From: Dehalococcoidia bacterium
GTDB lineage: Bacteria > Chloroflexota > Dehalococcoidia > GIF9 > AB-539-J10
Direction of reading: 5' to 3'
Length of the DNA: 7,629 bases
Assembly (NCBI GenBank): GCA_023229725.1
Contig: JALNYR010000126.1
Coordinates: forward strand, 1-7,629
The notes under the pieces are model-generated. The model saw only the letters and a list, made by a program, of their open reading frames with translations. It did not search any database and had not been told where the DNA came from. Position numbers and translations under genes: made by a program. Of the stretch, positions 1-5,339 are shown in pieces; position 1 is the stretch's first letter, and every line of letters begins with the position of its first letter.

Positions 1-21
1 ATGGCGGGCGGCGGACGGTGA
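1..21 (+). CDS. Possible 3' end of an upstream gene (partial)
   Basis: Frame 1 reads Met-Ala-Gly-Gly-Gly-Arg and stops at TGA 19-21. A glycine/arginine-rich tail of this kind is common at the ends of small NifX-like or DUF5320-like proteins that often precede paired MinD-ferredoxin ATPases, so this may be the last codons of such a gene. The evidence is thin because only six codons are visible. Frame 3 is also open from the window edge to a TGA at 117-119, which would give an ATGA overlap with the next gene. It encodes an arginine-rich tail that I do not recognise. Confidence 0.25.
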   Translation: MAGGGR

Positions 22-78
22 GGCGCAACGTCGAGTTGTGTCGGCGGCTGCTGTGCGGGTTCCGCTTGCTCGACCAAC

Positions 79-87
79 GAGGAGGAA
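79..87 (+). promoter_or_regulatory. Strong Shine-Dalgarno-like sequence at an unusual distance
   Basis: GAGGAGGAA is a near-consensus ribosome binding site, but the nearest in-frame start that preserves the ATPase N-terminus (ATG 116) is 28 nt downstream, too far for normal use. A TTG at 99-101 lies at acceptable spacing and opens a six-codon frame ending at TGA 117-119, overlapping the ATG as ATGA. This could couple translation into the ATPase gene. That reading is inference. Confidence 0.3.
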
Positions 88-115
88 GCAAAGCGCCGTT
101 GCGCGGTCCTGCACG

Positions 116-958
116 ATGATAGTGTCCATCGCGAGCGGAAAGGGCGGTACGGGCAAGACGCTGGTCGCCACGAGCCTGGCGCTCGCCCTGAAGGTCACGA
201 TGCCCGTCACGTTGCTCGACTGTGACGTGGAAGAGCCGAACGACCACATCTACATACGGGCCAGGCTGCTGCGTACCGAGCCGGTGAACACCCCCGTACC
301 GCTTGTCGACGAATCAAAGTGCACGAGCTGTGGTATGTGTCAGGATGTCTGCGCCTTCAACGCCATCGCGGTGCTCGGTTCGTCGGTGCTCGTCTTCAAC
401 GAGTTGTGCCACGGCTGCGGCGCGTGCACCCGGTTCTGCCCGGCGGGCGCCATCACCGAGGCGCCGCACCAGATCGGTGTTGTCGAAGTGGGTGACGCTG
501 ACGGCATACGCTTCATCGACGGGATTCTCACCATCGGCCAGCCGATGGCGCCGCCCATCATCCGCCAGGTGAAGAAACACACCGGCACTGAGGGCGTGAC
601 TATCATCGATGCCTCTCCGGGCACGTCATGTCCGGTGGTCGAGGCAGTCAAGGGGAGCGACTACTGCATCCTGGTGACGGAACCGACCCCGTTCGGCCTG
701 AATGACCTTCGCCTTGCGGTGGAGACGGTTCGAGAGCTTCACATCCGGCACGGGGTGGTCATCAATCGCGCCGGCGTGGGAGATGCGCACACGGAAGAGT
801 ACTGCAGCAATGAAGGTATACCTGTGCTGATGACCATACCGCTCGATGAGCGCATCGCTCGCTCGTACTCCCGCGGCGTGCCGCTCATCGAGGCGCTCCC
901 CGAGTACCAGGCGCGGTTCCTTGCACTCTACGGGCGGATTGAGGAGCTCGTGGCATGA
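116..958 (+). CDS. MinD-superfamily P-loop ATPase with inserted 2x[4Fe-4S] ferredoxin domain (first of a pair)
   Basis: This is a 280-residue cytoplasmic ATPase of the MinD/ParA/Mrp (SIMIBI) class. The N-terminus carries the deviant Walker A motif GKGGTGKT at residues 8-15, followed by DCDVEEPN at about 36-43. Two ferredoxin motifs come next: Cys69, 72, 75, 79 and Cys98, 101, 104, 108, the last followed by Pro-Ala-Gly-Ala-Ile. The switch II segment DASPGTSC is at 165-172, and a conserved C-terminal stretch ends in RGVPLIEALPEY. I chose ATG 116 because these ATPases begin a few residues before the first beta strand; the longer frame from GTG 38 adds 26 arginine-rich residues with no family resemblance. 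The stop overlaps the next start at ATGA. The family is linked by gene neighbourhood to Fe-S or metal cofactor assembly, but the substrate is not established. Despite the name there is no sign of a cell-division role. Confidence 0.9.
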   Translation: MIVSIASGKGGTGKTLVATSLALALKVTMPVTLLDCDVEEPNDHIYIRARLLRTEPVNTPVPLVDESKCTSCGMCQDVCAFNAIAVLGSSVLVFNELCHGCGACTRFCPAGAITEAPHQIGVVEVGDADGIRFIDGILTIGQPMAPPIIRQVKKHTGTEGVTIIDASPGTSCPVVEAVKGSDYCILVTEPTPFGLNDLRLAVETVRELHIRHGVVINRAGVGDAHTEEYCSNEGIPVLMTIPLDERIARSYSRGVPLIEALPEYQARFLALYGRIEELVA

Positions 959-1827
959 AGGAAGTCGTGGTCTTGAGCGGCAAGGGAGGCACCGGCAAGA
1001 CGAGCGTCGTGGGCGCGTTTGCGGCGCTGGCAGGGCGGAAGGTCCTCTCAGATTGCGACGTCGATGCGGCCGACCTGCACCTGCTGCTCTCGCCCACTCC
1101 CCTGGAAGAGCACGAGTTCTGGAGCGGGCAGGTGGCTGATATAGATGCGGAGAAGTGCACGCACTGCGGCCTGTGCGAGGAGGCGTGCCGCTTCGACGCG
1201 ATACACGATTTCGCGGTGGCCCGGGTCGGCTGCGAAGGTTGCGGCCTCTGCGCGCGCGTCTGTCCTGCCGGCGCGATTCGGATGAAGCAGAACCTGGCGG
1301 GCCACTGGTTTGTCTCCGAGACACGGTTCGGACCGCTCGTGCACGCGAGACTCGGCATCGCCCAGGAGAACTCCGGCAAGCTCGTGCACCTGGTGCGGCA
1401 GAAGGCGAGGGAGACGGCCGAACACGCGGGCATCGACGTGACCATCAACGATGGTCCTCCCGGCATCGGCTGCGCGGTCATCTCCTCATTGTCGGGCGCG
1501 AGCCTTGCCTGCATCGTGACGGAACCGTCGCTCTCCGGCATCCATGACATGGAACGGGTGCTGTCCGTATGCCGGCACTTCAGCGTACCGGCAATCGTGT
1601 GTGTGAACAAGTTCGACATCGATGAGGAAGGCACACGGCAGATAGAGGAGTACTGCGCCGGCGAAAGCGTGGACGTGGTCTCGCGAATCCCGTTCGACAC
1701 GAGGGTTACCGGGGCGCAGGTGCACGGGATTCCCGTCGTAGAGTACACGGACGACCTTCGACTTATCGCTCCGCTCGAGAGCGCCTGGAAGGCGGTGTGC
1801 ATGCGGCTCGACGGCGCATGCACGTGA
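955..1827 (+). CDS. MinD-superfamily P-loop ATPase with inserted 2x[4Fe-4S] ferredoxin domain (second of a pair)
   Basis: This 290-residue paralogue is translationally coupled to the first through a 4-bp ATGA overlap. Deviant Walker A GKGGTGKT is at residues 9-16, and the acidic strand-loop DCDVDAADLHLLL is at 33-45. Ferredoxin ligands are Cys68, 71, 74, 78 and Cys93, 96, 99, 103 (the last followed by Pro-Ala-Gly-Ala-Ile). Switch II NDGPPGIGC is at 165-173, and a VNKFD nucleotide-base-binding-type loop is at 217-221. The second cluster motif is followed by a segment that holds a basic RQKARE patch near 148-153. The two ATPases differ consistently after Walker A (EEPN versus DAADLHLL), which matches the two known partner subfamilies rather than a recent duplication. 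They probably act as a heterodimer in ATP-driven Fe-S or electron-dependent cofactor handling; that role is inferred. Confidence 0.9.
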   Translation: MKEVVVLSGKGGTGKTSVVGAFAALAGRKVLSDCDVDAADLHLLLSPTPLEEHEFWSGQVADIDAEKCTHCGLCEEACRFDAIHDFAVARVGCEGCGLCARVCPAGAIRMKQNLAGHWFVSETRFGPLVHARLGIAQENSGKLVHLVRQKARETAEHAGIDVTINDGPPGIGCAVISSLSGASLACIVTEPSLSGIHDMERVLSVCRHFSVPAIVCVNKFDIDEEGTRQIEEYCAGESVDVVSRIPFDTRVTGAQVHGIPVVEYTDDLRLIAPLESAWKAVCMRLDGACT

Positions 1828-1868
1828 GACGTAGAATCTGTGGATTGTGCGCCCCGGAAAAGGGCGTC

Positions 1869-1875
1869 AGGAGAG
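1869..1875 (+). promoter_or_regulatory. Ribosome binding site fixing the NifX-like gene start
   Basis: AGGAGAG lies 7 nt before ATG 1883 and selects this start over a GTG at 1847, which would add 12 residues with no family match. A short hairpin (stem 1850-1854 with 1862-1866) sits just upstream. Confidence 0.7.
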
Positions 1876-1882
1876 TAACACG

Positions 1883-2242
1883 ATGCGTTATGCAATCCCT
1901 GTCACCGGCGGCAAGCTCGCCTCCCATTTCGGGCACTGCGAGGCGTTCGCCCTGTTCGATGTGAATGAGAGCGCCGGCGAGATAGCCGGCAGAGAGCTTG
2001 TGATGTCGCCCGGCCATCAGCCGGGATTCCTGCCCGGATGGCTGGCGGAGAAGGGCGTCTCGCTGATTATCGCTGGGGGCATGGGCCCGAGGGCCGTCGG
2101 TCTCTTTGAGGAGAACAACGTGAAGGTGGTGCTCGGAGCGCCGGAAAGCGACCCGGAGCAGGTGGTTGAGGCCTACCTGGCCGGCGCGCTGGCAACAGGC
2201 GAGAATGCCTGCAATCACGAGCACGGCGAGCACGCCTGCTGA
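1883..2242 (+). CDS. NifX/NafY-type dinitrogenase iron-molybdenum cofactor biosynthesis family protein
   Basis: This is a small 119-residue protein of the NifX/NafY/VnfX fold (Pfam PF02579). It starts MRYAIPV and has the family hallmark SHFGHCEAFALF at about 14-25, the LIIAGGMGPRAVGLFEENNVKV core in residues 61-82, and a standard VEAYLAGAL end at about 95-103. Proteins of this fold bind or carry Fe-S precursors such as NifB-co and FeMo-co, but most stand-alone members in non-fixing anaerobes have no proven cofactor. The C-terminus adds a His/Cys-rich tail (Cys110, His112, His114, His117, Cys119) suited to metal binding. The gene lies 55 bp after the second ATPase and 16 bp before the Mrp gene, so it is almost certainly co-transcribed with both. 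It may be the carrier or scaffold for whatever the ATPases deliver. Confidence 0.88.
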   Translation: MRYAIPVTGGKLASHFGHCEAFALFDVNESAGEIAGRELVMSPGHQPGFLPGWLAEKGVSLIIAGGMGPRAVGLFEENNVKVVLGAPESDPEQVVEAYLAGALATGENACNHEHGEHAC

Positions 2243-2258
2243 GAGGACGACAGAAACC

Positions 2259-3254
2259 ATGGATGAACAGATAGCCCGGGTGCTCGACTCGGTCATCGTG
2301 CCGGGCGCCGAACGCAGCTTGCTGCAACTGGGTCTGGTGAGGGATGTGGAGCGCGCGGACGGACAGGTGCACATCGTTCTTGGCGATGCGGCGCTTGCGG
2401 ACGAGTCACAGCAAGCCGTGGCGGAGAGCGTGCGCGTGGCGGTTGCCGCGGTCACCGGTGAAGACGCTTTCGTCGAGTTCACGAGCATGACCACCGAAGA
2501 GGCGAACGACGTGCGGCACACCGTCGCCATCATGAGCGGCAAGGGAGGCGTCGGGAAGTCGCTCGTCACGGGCCTTCTGGCCGTGGCGCTGGGCCGGGCC
2601 GGCTACAGCGTCGGCATCCTTGACGCTGACCTCACCGGGCCGAGCATCCCGAAGATGTTCGGAGTCGAGGGAAGGGCGTACGGTAGTTCCAGCGGCATAC
2701 TGCCGCTCGTCTCTTCCTCCGGCAAGCCCGTCATGTCCATGAACCTGCTGCTCGAGAGCAACGACCAGCCGGTCATCTGGCGCGGCCCGCTCATCGACAA
2801 GGCGCTGCGACAGTTCGGCAAAGATGTGCTCTGGGGCAAGCTGGACTACCTGCTCATCGACCTGCCGCCGGGCACGGCGGACGCGGTGCTCACGGTGATG
2901 CAGGCGTTCCCCATCGACGGCGTGGTCGTGGTTTTCACGCCCCAGGACCTGGTGGAGATGATTGTGCGGAAGGCCATCAACATGGCGGTCATGATGCAGA
3001 AGCGGGTCCTCGGTGTCGTCGAGAACATGAGCTACCTGTACGTGCCGGAGATTGACAAGCGGCTGGAGCTGTTCGGGCCGAGTCGCGGCGACGAGATGGC
3101 GAAGATTGCCGGTGCTCCGCTCCTCGGGCGCATCCCTGTCGACCCGACGCTGGCTGCGTTGTGCGACCGCGGCCGCATCGAGGACTACAAGTCCGATATC
3201 GTCACGACCCTGGGCGAGAACTTTCTGAAGACGCTTGACGGGCCGGCGCGCTAG
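2259..3254 (+). CDS. mrp: Mrp/ApbC-family P-loop ATPase, predicted Fe-S cluster carrier, lacking the CxxC
   Basis: This is a 331-residue cytoplasmic protein of the Mrp/NBP35/ApbC family. A short N-terminal MIP18/DUF59-like domain spans about residues 1-75. The ATPase has SGKGGVGKS at 93-101, LDADLTGPSIPKMFG at 121-135, the WRGPLIDKALRQF motif at 174-186 and DLPPGTAD at 201-208, then TPQDLVEM and ENMSYL. I placed the start at ATG 2259, behind GAGAGGA (2241-2247); the open frame extends upstream to 2166 but only inside the NifX gene. The family uses ATP to hold and pass on Fe-S clusters. Most bacterial members have CPxC right after ENMSY, where a bridging cluster binds between subunits. Here the aligned stretch reads Tyr-Val-Pro-Glu-Ile-Asp (261-266), with both cysteines replaced. 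ATPase function looks intact, but cluster binding must differ or be absent. Confidence 0.92.
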   Translation: MDEQIARVLDSVIVPGAERSLLQLGLVRDVERADGQVHIVLGDAALADESQQAVAESVRVAVAAVTGEDAFVEFTSMTTEEANDVRHTVAIMSGKGGVGKSLVTGLLAVALGRAGYSVGILDADLTGPSIPKMFGVEGRAYGSSSGILPLVSSSGKPVMSMNLLLESNDQPVIWRGPLIDKALRQFGKDVLWGKLDYLLIDLPPGTADAVLTVMQAFPIDGVVVVFTPQDLVEMIVRKAINMAVMMQKRVLGVVENMSYLYVPEIDKRLELFGPSRGDEMAKIAGAPLLGRIPVDPTLAALCDRGRIEDYKSDIVTTLGENFLKTLDGPAR

Positions 3255-3261
3255 CCCCTCC

Positions 3262-3282
3262 ACGCGGGTTGCGCTCCCGCGT
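3262..3282 (+). terminator. Hairpin just after the mrp stop, possible terminator
   Basis: ACGCGGG (3262-3268) and CCCGCGT (3276-3282) form a perfect 7-bp GC-rich stem with a 7-nt loop, starting 8 nt after the stop codon. No T tract follows, so it is not a classical intrinsic terminator. It may act with Rho or protect the 3' end. Confidence 0.4.
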
Positions 3283-3424
3283 CGGACGGTCGTTGTGCCA
3301 CCTCACCTTCGGCGGGATGGCCGGTTGCCCGAGTGTCCCACGGATTGCGGTCTGGAGCAGCCCGGGTGGGACGTTCATACTGACGGTCGATGTGACATGG
3401 GCCGGTCGACGGCGTATCATGGAG

Positions 3425-3451
3425 TTGACACAGTCGCTGTCCTCATATTCT
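3425..3451 (+). promoter_or_regulatory. Possible sigma-70 promoter of the radical SAM gene
   Basis: TTGACA at 3425-3430 is a perfect -35 hexamer. TATTCT at 3446-3451 matches four of six -10 positions. The 15-bp spacer is short of the preferred 17. The position, about 60-70 nt before the start codon and in the only sizeable gap upstream, is suitable. The call is tentative. Confidence 0.4.
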
Positions 3452-3510
3452 CCACACGCACTCCCCGCCGTCACCCGCCCTCCCCGCATCTCGTCTGACC
3501 TCATCTGAAT

Positions 3511-3516
3511 GGAGGT
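3511..3516 (+). promoter_or_regulatory. Ribosome binding site fixing the radical SAM start
   Basis: GGAGGT lies 4 nt before ATG 3521. It overlaps the earlier in-frame ATG at 3509, which itself has no Shine-Dalgarno sequence upstream. The start at 3521 also gives the family-typical N-terminus MNVLLVYP. Confidence 0.75.
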
Positions 3517-3520
3517 CGTC

Positions 3521-5035
3521 ATGAACGTTCTGCTCGTGTACCCACAGATTCCGGAGACCTTCTGGAGCTTCAAGCACGCTCTGAAATTCGCGTCGCGACG
3601 TGCGGCGTTTCCCCCTCTCGGGCTGCTGACCGTGGCGGCGATGTTGCCTGCTGAGTGGGGCAAGAAGCTCGTGGATATGAACGCGACGAAGCTGTCCGAG
3701 CGTGACCTGCAGTGGGCCGACTACGTCTTTGTCAGCGCCATGGTGGCGCAGCAGGACTCGGCGCGCGACGTTATCCGCCGCAGCAAGCAGCTCGGGAAGA
3801 AGGTGGTTGCCGGCGGCCCTCTGTTCAGACGGGGCTACGAGGCATTCGGCTTCAATGATGTTGACCACCTCGTCATCGGCGAGTCCGAGGACCTTATGCC
3901 GCGCCTCGTGCGGGACATCGAGAACGGCTGCGCCGTCGGCGTCTACGAGGCTGTTGAGAAGCCGGACATGTCGCGGAGTCCGGTGCCGTTGTGGTCGCTT
4001 GTCAAATCCCGGCACTACGAGATGATGAATCTGCAGTACTCCCGCGGCTGTCCCTTCAACTGCGAGTTCTGCGACATCGTCGTCATGAACGGCCGCGTGC
4101 CGCGTACGAAGAGCACGCAACAGGTGATTGCCGAGCTCGATGCCCTCTACCAGCACGGCTGGCGGGGGAGCGTCTTCTTCACAGACGACAACTTCATCGG
4201 CAACAAGAACAAGCTGAAGGCGGAGGTGCTGCCGGCCATCATCGCATGGAACCGGCGGAACGGATATCGCTTCTCGTTCTTTACCGAAGCCTCCATCAAC
4301 CTGGCCGACGACGAACACCTGATGCAACTGATGAGCGATGCCGGTTTCGACGTTGTCTTCGTCGGCATCGAAAGCCCCAACGAGGGCAGCCTTGTTGAGT
4401 GCAACAAGATGCCCAACAAGGGGCGCGACCTGATCAGCGACGTGAAGACCATACAGCGCCACGGGATGCAGGTCCAGGGAGGGTTCATCGTCGGATTCGA
4501 TGAGGACCCCCCGTCCATCTTTCGCAGCCAGATCAACTTCATCCAGAAGAGCGGCATCGTGAGCGCGATGGTCGGCGTGCTGATGGCGCCCCCCGGTACG
4601 CGTCTCTACGAGCGGATGAGGGCGCAGGGAAGGCTCCTGCCGCAGGGCACGGGCAACAATACCGACGGGACCACCAACATCGTGCCGAAAATGGGGCTGG
4701 AAAAGCTGACGAAGGGCTACCGGCAGGTCATGGCAACAATCTACTCGCCCCGGGAATACTACGAGCGGGTACGGACGTTCCTGCAGGAGTTCCGGCCCCG
4801 GCGCACGCGAAAGATGAGCTACAGCCCAAGGTACCTGGGTGCGTTGCTCAAGTGCCTGTGGACCGTGGGCATCCGGCAGCGCGGCCGCACCGAGTTCTGG
4901 CGTTCGTTCCTCTGGACGCTGCGCAACAAGCCGAGATGCTTCCACCTCTACATCACGTTCGCCATCCAGGGGTACCACTACCGCAGGGTCGCGTCTCTGA
5001 CAGGCCTGGGCCGGCTGGAGACGTCACAGGGCTAG
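3521..5035 (+). CDS. B12-binding domain radical SAM protein, DUF4070/HpnP-like family
   Basis: This is a 504-residue enzyme. The N-terminal cobalamin-binding-type Rossmann domain covers about residues 1-140: MNVLLVYPQ, then PPLGLLTVAAMLP at 31-43, VVAGGP at 95-100 and IGESE near 119-123. The radical SAM core carries the cluster motif CPFNCEFC, with Cys177, Cys181 and Cys184 in CX3CX2C spacing. It is followed by FFTDDNFIGNK (219-229), TEASINLADD (255-264), VGIESPNEGSLVECNK (281-296) and GGFIVGFDED (320-329). The C-terminal region (about 340-490) fits DUF4070. As with other class B radical SAM enzymes, it should use SAM and methylcobalamin, typically for methylation at an unactivated carbon. 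The best-known related enzyme is the hopanoid 2-methylase HpnP, but no hopanoid gene is in view and the substrate is unknown. The gene appears to be its own transcription unit. Confidence 0.9.
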   Translation: MNVLLVYPQIPETFWSFKHALKFASRRAAFPPLGLLTVAAMLPAEWGKKLVDMNATKLSERDLQWADYVFVSAMVAQQDSARDVIRRSKQLGKKVVAGGPLFRRGYEAFGFNDVDHLVIGESEDLMPRLVRDIENGCAVGVYEAVEKPDMSRSPVPLWSLVKSRHYEMMNLQYSRGCPFNCEFCDIVVMNGRVPRTKSTQQVIAELDALYQHGWRGSVFFTDDNFIGNKNKLKAEVLPAIIAWNRRNGYRFSFFTEASINLADDEHLMQLMSDAGFDVVFVGIESPNEGSLVECNKMPNKGRDLISDVKTIQRHGMQVQGGFIVGFDEDPPSIFRSQINFIQKSGIVSAMVGVLMAPPGTRLYERMRAQGRLLPQGTGNNTDGTTNIVPKMGLEKLTKGYRQVMATIYSPREYYERVRTFLQEFRPRRTRKMSYSPRYLGALLKCLWTVGIRQRGRTEFWRSFLWTLRNKPRCFHLYITFAIQGYHYRRVASLTGLGRLETSQG

Positions 5036-5042
5036 CAACGCT

Positions 5043-5078
5043 GCACGGCCCTCCCGTCCGGTGCGGTGAGGGCTGTGC
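5043..5078 (+). terminator. Long hairpin after the radical SAM gene, probable terminator without T tract
   Basis: GCACGGCCCTC (5043-5053) pairs with GAGGGCTGTGC (5068-5078), an 11-bp stem with one G-U pair. A further CCG/CGG pairing lies in the loop. It begins 8 nt after the stop codon, the right place for a terminator or 3'-end stabiliser. No run of T follows. Confidence 0.5.
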
Positions 5079-5085
5079 CATCGGT

Positions 5086-5108
5086 TCCGGTGCTTCGCGC
5101 GCACCGGA
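5086..5108 (+). terminator. Second tandem hairpin downstream of the radical SAM gene
   Basis: TCCGGTGC (5086-5093) and GCACCGGA (5101-5108) form a perfect 8-bp stem with a 7-nt loop. Flanking CGGTT (5082-5086) and AACCG (5117-5121) can extend it, with a bulge that includes the palindrome TTCGGCCGAA (5109-5118). It lies 7 nt after the first hairpin, forming a tandem pair. Confidence 0.4.
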
Positions 5109-5170
5109 TTCGGCCGAACCGTTCACAGCTTCTTCACAATCGCATGGTAGTCTGACTTCTGAGGTTCACA

Positions 5171-5226
5171 GGCGAGGCGCGCCCCCGGCAGGAGCAGCCG
5201 CCTGCCGGAGCGGACCGCGCCTCGCC
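5171..5226 (+). repeat. Large nested inverted repeat (two-tier hairpin)
   Basis: The outer arms GGCGAGGCGCG (5171-5181) and CGCGCCTCGCC (5216-5226) are perfect 11-bp complements. Inside, CCGGCAGG (5185-5192) and CCTGCCGG (5201-5208) form a perfect 8-bp stem with an 8-nt loop. The tiers are joined by a 3-by-7-nt internal loop. TTTT follows 5 nt later (5232-5235), so a terminator role is possible; a structured leader RNA or mobile palindrome is also possible. Confidence 0.6.
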
Positions 5227-5242
5227 CCTCGTTTTCCGCCCT

Positions 5243-5258
5243 GCCCGCGCACGCGGGC
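5243..5258 (+). repeat. Short GC-rich hairpin
   Basis: GCCCGC (5243-5248) and GCGGGC (5253-5258) form a perfect 6-bp stem around a 4-nt loop, 16 nt after the large nested hairpin. No function is assigned; in GC-rich DNA this could occur by chance. Confidence 0.3.
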
Positions 5259-5314
5259 TGTGTGCGAGACCGTGAAGATGCCCGGGACAATTGAAGTGCG
5301 ATAGAGTGTAGCTA

Positions 5315-5339
5315 ATTGTTGACTATTATAGGCAACAAA
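5315..5339 (+). promoter_or_regulatory. IscR type-1-like operator (near-perfect palindrome) upstream of the Rrf2 gene
   Basis: TTGTTG (5316-5321) and CAACAA (5333-5338) flank an 11-nt centre that is itself almost symmetric, so 10 of 11 base pairs around the axis at 5327 match. The site contains GACT followed by an A/T core and AGGC. It agrees at about 21 of 25 positions with the E. coli IscR type-1 consensus as I remember it. It ends 20 nt before the Rrf2 start codon and overlaps a -10-like TATTAT (5324-5329). Binding there should block transcription, implying negative autoregulation. The Rrf2 protein encoded next is the obvious ligand. Confidence 0.65.

Larger units (their letters stand above)
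3255..3520. other. Intergenic region between mrp and the radical SAM gene
   Basis: These 266 bp hold the hairpin at 3262-3282, a possible promoter at 3425-3451, and a pyrimidine-rich leader at about 3450-3505 before the radical SAM gene. I found no convincing coding frame and no tRNA. I also looked for the B12-box and folded core expected of a cobalamin riboswitch and did not see them. Confidence 0.6.

Noticed and set aside
116..1827. MinD cell-division proteins
   Set aside because: The inserted ferredoxin motifs and the NifX/Mrp context place both proteins in the cofactor-related branch; no MinC or MinE is present.
1849..1867. Small hairpin upstream of the NifX-like gene (CGCCC with GGGCG) as an RNA switch
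   Set aside because: Only five base pairs plus a possible G-U pair with a 7-nt loop; too weak to separate from chance in GC-rich sequence.
885..1895. Long minus-strand open frame (336 codons) opposite the second ATPase
   Set aside because: It is a Ser/Thr/Pro/Arg-rich shadow of a well-supported gene, with no domain and no sensible ribosome binding site.
1883..2242. Evidence for nitrogen fixation
   Set aside because: NifX-fold proteins are common in non-fixing anaerobes, and no nifHDK, nifB or nifEN is visible in the window.
3335..3372. Inverted repeat GTCCCA/TGGGAC upstream of the radical SAM gene
   Set aside because: Six-base arms 26 nt apart are expected by chance, and no promoter element lies between them.
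3255..3520. Cobalamin riboswitch upstream of the B12-dependent enzyme
   Set aside because: I saw no B12-box-like core and no matching long-range helices; the region is short and mostly pyrimidine-rich near the start codon.
3443..4978. Long minus-strand open frame (511 codons) opposite the radical SAM gene
   Set aside because: It mirrors a clearly conserved + strand enzyme, its product is a low-complexity His/Asp/Glu/Val/Leu-rich chain with no recognisable motif, and long antisense frames are normal in high-GC DNA.
5319..5324. TTGACT as the -35 box of the Rrf2 promoter
   Set aside because: At 16-18 nt downstream there is no -10-like hexamer. TATTAT (5324-5329) is the better -10 candidate, though it lacks a clear -35.
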